Positions 62,925 to 64,000 of a DNA stretch of 64,000 nt are shown here, piece after piece. Within the stretch, counting starts at the first letter, position 1; each line of letters begins with the position of its first letter. A program made the position numbers and the translations under genes. The DNA comes from Paenibacillus sp. N3.4 (GTDB lineage: Bacteria > Bacillota > Bacilli > Paenibacillales > NBRC-103111). Under the pieces are notes generated by a model, which made no database searches, was not told the origin of the DNA, and was given only the letters and a program-made list of their open reading frames with translations. The stretch is taken from contig NZ_VRTT01000009.1 in assembly GCF_008017805.1 (NCBI RefSeq), forward strand, positions 1 to 64,000. Reading direction: 5' to 3'.

Positions 62925-63937
62925 ACAAGCAGCTCCGAGAATGCCTCGCTGAGAAGCTCAAAGGAGCGGCGGCGTTTAGCAAAATCTTTTACAGACGTCG
63001 TAACCACGAATTCTTCAACACCATACTTTTGGGCAATTTCCAGCAGCTTTTGACGAACCGTTTCTTTCGTCCCTTTGGTGATCTCCGCTTCTTTCTCTTC
63101 TACTGTGAATTTCGCTTGTGTTTGGCGGCCATATTCTTCCGCTTGCTCAAGCGTTCCGACTGTCAATGTCTTCCCATTTTCCAAATGAATTTTGACATTC
63201 TTATATTCGCCCGCTAGTTCCTTTGCTTCCTCGTCCGTGTCTGCGACAATTAAGGCAAGCGCAAGGATCGCCTTCGGCTCTGCCCCATTCTCTCTGTTAA
63301 AGCCGTTATGATAAGCTTTGAAAGCTTCTGCTGCGACATCATGATCGCCATTAATAAATTGTGCGAAAACGTAAGGAAGTCCTAATTCAGCAGCCAATTG
63401 CGCACTTGCCGCCGTAGCGCCAAGCAAATAAATATCGGCAGGTTGCGCTGGGATTGGAGACACACGCAAGCCTATAAGTGGATGATCATCATCCAAACGA
63501 TTGTGTACGAATTGCTTGAGTTCTTTCAATTTATCTGACAAGGAGGCTGCTTCGGTAATCCCCTGCTGCAGTGCCTTCGTCGAACGCGGTAATCCGCCCG
63601 GCGCTCTTCCGATGCCTAAATCCACTCGGCCAGGCGCAAGGGATGCCAACACGTTAAAATTTTCAGCCACTTTATAAGGGCTATAGTGCTGCAGCATAAT
63701 ACCGCCAGACCCGATGCGAATCCGTTCCGTTTTGGCCAATAGATGGGAAATAAGCACTTCAGGTGAAGAACCTGCTAATTGCTGAGAATCATGATGTTCC
63801 GAAACCCAGAAACGGTTATAGCCCAGTTTTTCCGCCAATTGTACAAGCTCTATCGTGTGCTGCAACGCATCCTCTGCCTGCTCCCCTGGAAAAATAACGC
63901 TTTGATCCAAAATACTCAGTTTGATCCCCATCATCAT
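62921..63937 (-). CDS. LLM-class flavin-dependent oxidoreductase (MsnO8/CmoO type)
   Basis: The 338-residue luciferase-like protein contains LSILDQSVIFPGEQAEDA, FWVSEHHDSQQLAGSSPEVL and VDLGIGRAPGGLPRS. Such enzymes oxidise small organic molecules with FMNH2. B. subtilis YtmO (CmoO) in the sulfur-compound operon has the same type. It is the first gene seen of the operon; a GGGAGTGG lies just before three in-frame ATG codons. The promoter lies at or beyond the window edge. Confidence 0.9.
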   Translation of the reverse strand: MMMGIKLSILDQSVIFPGEQAEDALQHTIELVQLAEKLGYNRFWVSEHHDSQQLAGSSPEVLISHLLAKTERIRIGSGGIMLQHYSPYKVAENFNVLASLAPGRVDLGIGRAPGGLPRSTKALQQGITEAASLSDKLKELKQFVHNRLDDDHPLIGLRVSPIPAQPADIYLLGATAASAQLAAELGLPYVFAQFINGDHDVAAEAFKAYHNGFNRENGAEPKAILALALIVADTDEEAKELAGEYKNVKIHLENGKTLTVGTLEQAEEYGRQTQAKFTVEEKEAEITKGTKETVRQKLLEIAQKYGVEEFVVTTSVKDFAKRRRSFELLSEAFSELLV

Positions 63938-64000
63938 CCACTCCCGTTCGACTCAAAGTTATATGTTGTACGTATATTCCGGTGTAATTCTTTTCAAGAA

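Overview
The window looks like chromosome from an endospore-forming member of the Bacillales, most likely Paenibacillus or a close relative. Evidence: an alpha/beta small acid-soluble spore protein, a gerA-type germination operon, ylbJ, yunB and lytH homologues, a YycC-family protein, strong AGGAGG-type ribosome sites, and a yutD-lipA-...-lytH-yunB gene order resembling B. subtilis. This is judged from protein character only; no search was run. No rRNA, tRNA, CRISPR array, prophage or intact insertion sequence was seen.

Layout. 1-99 is an exact inverted copy of part of the sugar-permease gene at 3292-3390; 100-640 holds only hairpins. 714-6274: ilvD, then a CUT2-type sugar ABC operon (binding protein, ATPase, permease) on the minus strand. 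6418-7953: RNase H-like gene, a cysteine-motif hypothetical, a SASP. 8111-12207: Fur-box-controlled divergent siderophore uptake locus. 12340-19655: repeat-rich His/Gly protein, chemoreceptor, oligopeptidase, YycC, diguanylate cyclase, DUF2225 protein, truncated haemoglobin and a 32-residue membrane protein. 19810-25318: ylbJ, alpha-glucan phosphorylase, PilZ protein, NAD kinase. 25511-32063: yutD, lipA, nickel-pincer cofactor genes larE-larB-larC1 with larC2 on the opposite strand, lytH, yunB. 32280-42725: LysR regulator with a divergent Fe3+/2-aminoethylphosphonate-type ABC operon, beta-CASP hydrolase, MFS pump, HAD nucleotidase, CatE-like dioxygenase, pentapeptide protein. 42867-47648: germination receptor operon (A, C, D-like, B) and an ECF sigma gene. 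47746-57954: large tellurite/stress (Ter) locus. 58122-63937: six-gene operon of flavin monooxygenases, N-acyl amidohydrolases, GNAT and DinB proteins, probably salvaging S-substituted cysteines.

Most interesting. (1) The Ter locus joins terB, three terD, terA and terC to five genes for an aldolase/lyase, a TRSP phosphoribosyltransferase, a StiP/Pelota protein, a HAD phosphatase and an ATP-grasp ligase, as if making and attaching an unknown nucleoside-like metabolite. A textbook SigW-type promoter (TGAAAC-N16-CGTA) precedes the terD genes and an ECF sigma gene lies at the far end. (2) LarC is split into two proteins encoded on opposite strands, so the frameshift fusion known from Lactobacillus cannot occur here. 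(3) A DinB-family protein (a family containing bacillithiol S-transferases) sits inside the cysteine-conjugate salvage operon.

Data caution. Six genes (sugar-binding protein, glgP, nadK, ECF sigma, terC, an M20 amidohydrolase) are each broken by one missing base, all explicable as loss from a homopolymer. That common signature points to sequencing or assembly error rather than six independent pseudogenes. They are annotated as frameshifted genes with full extents.
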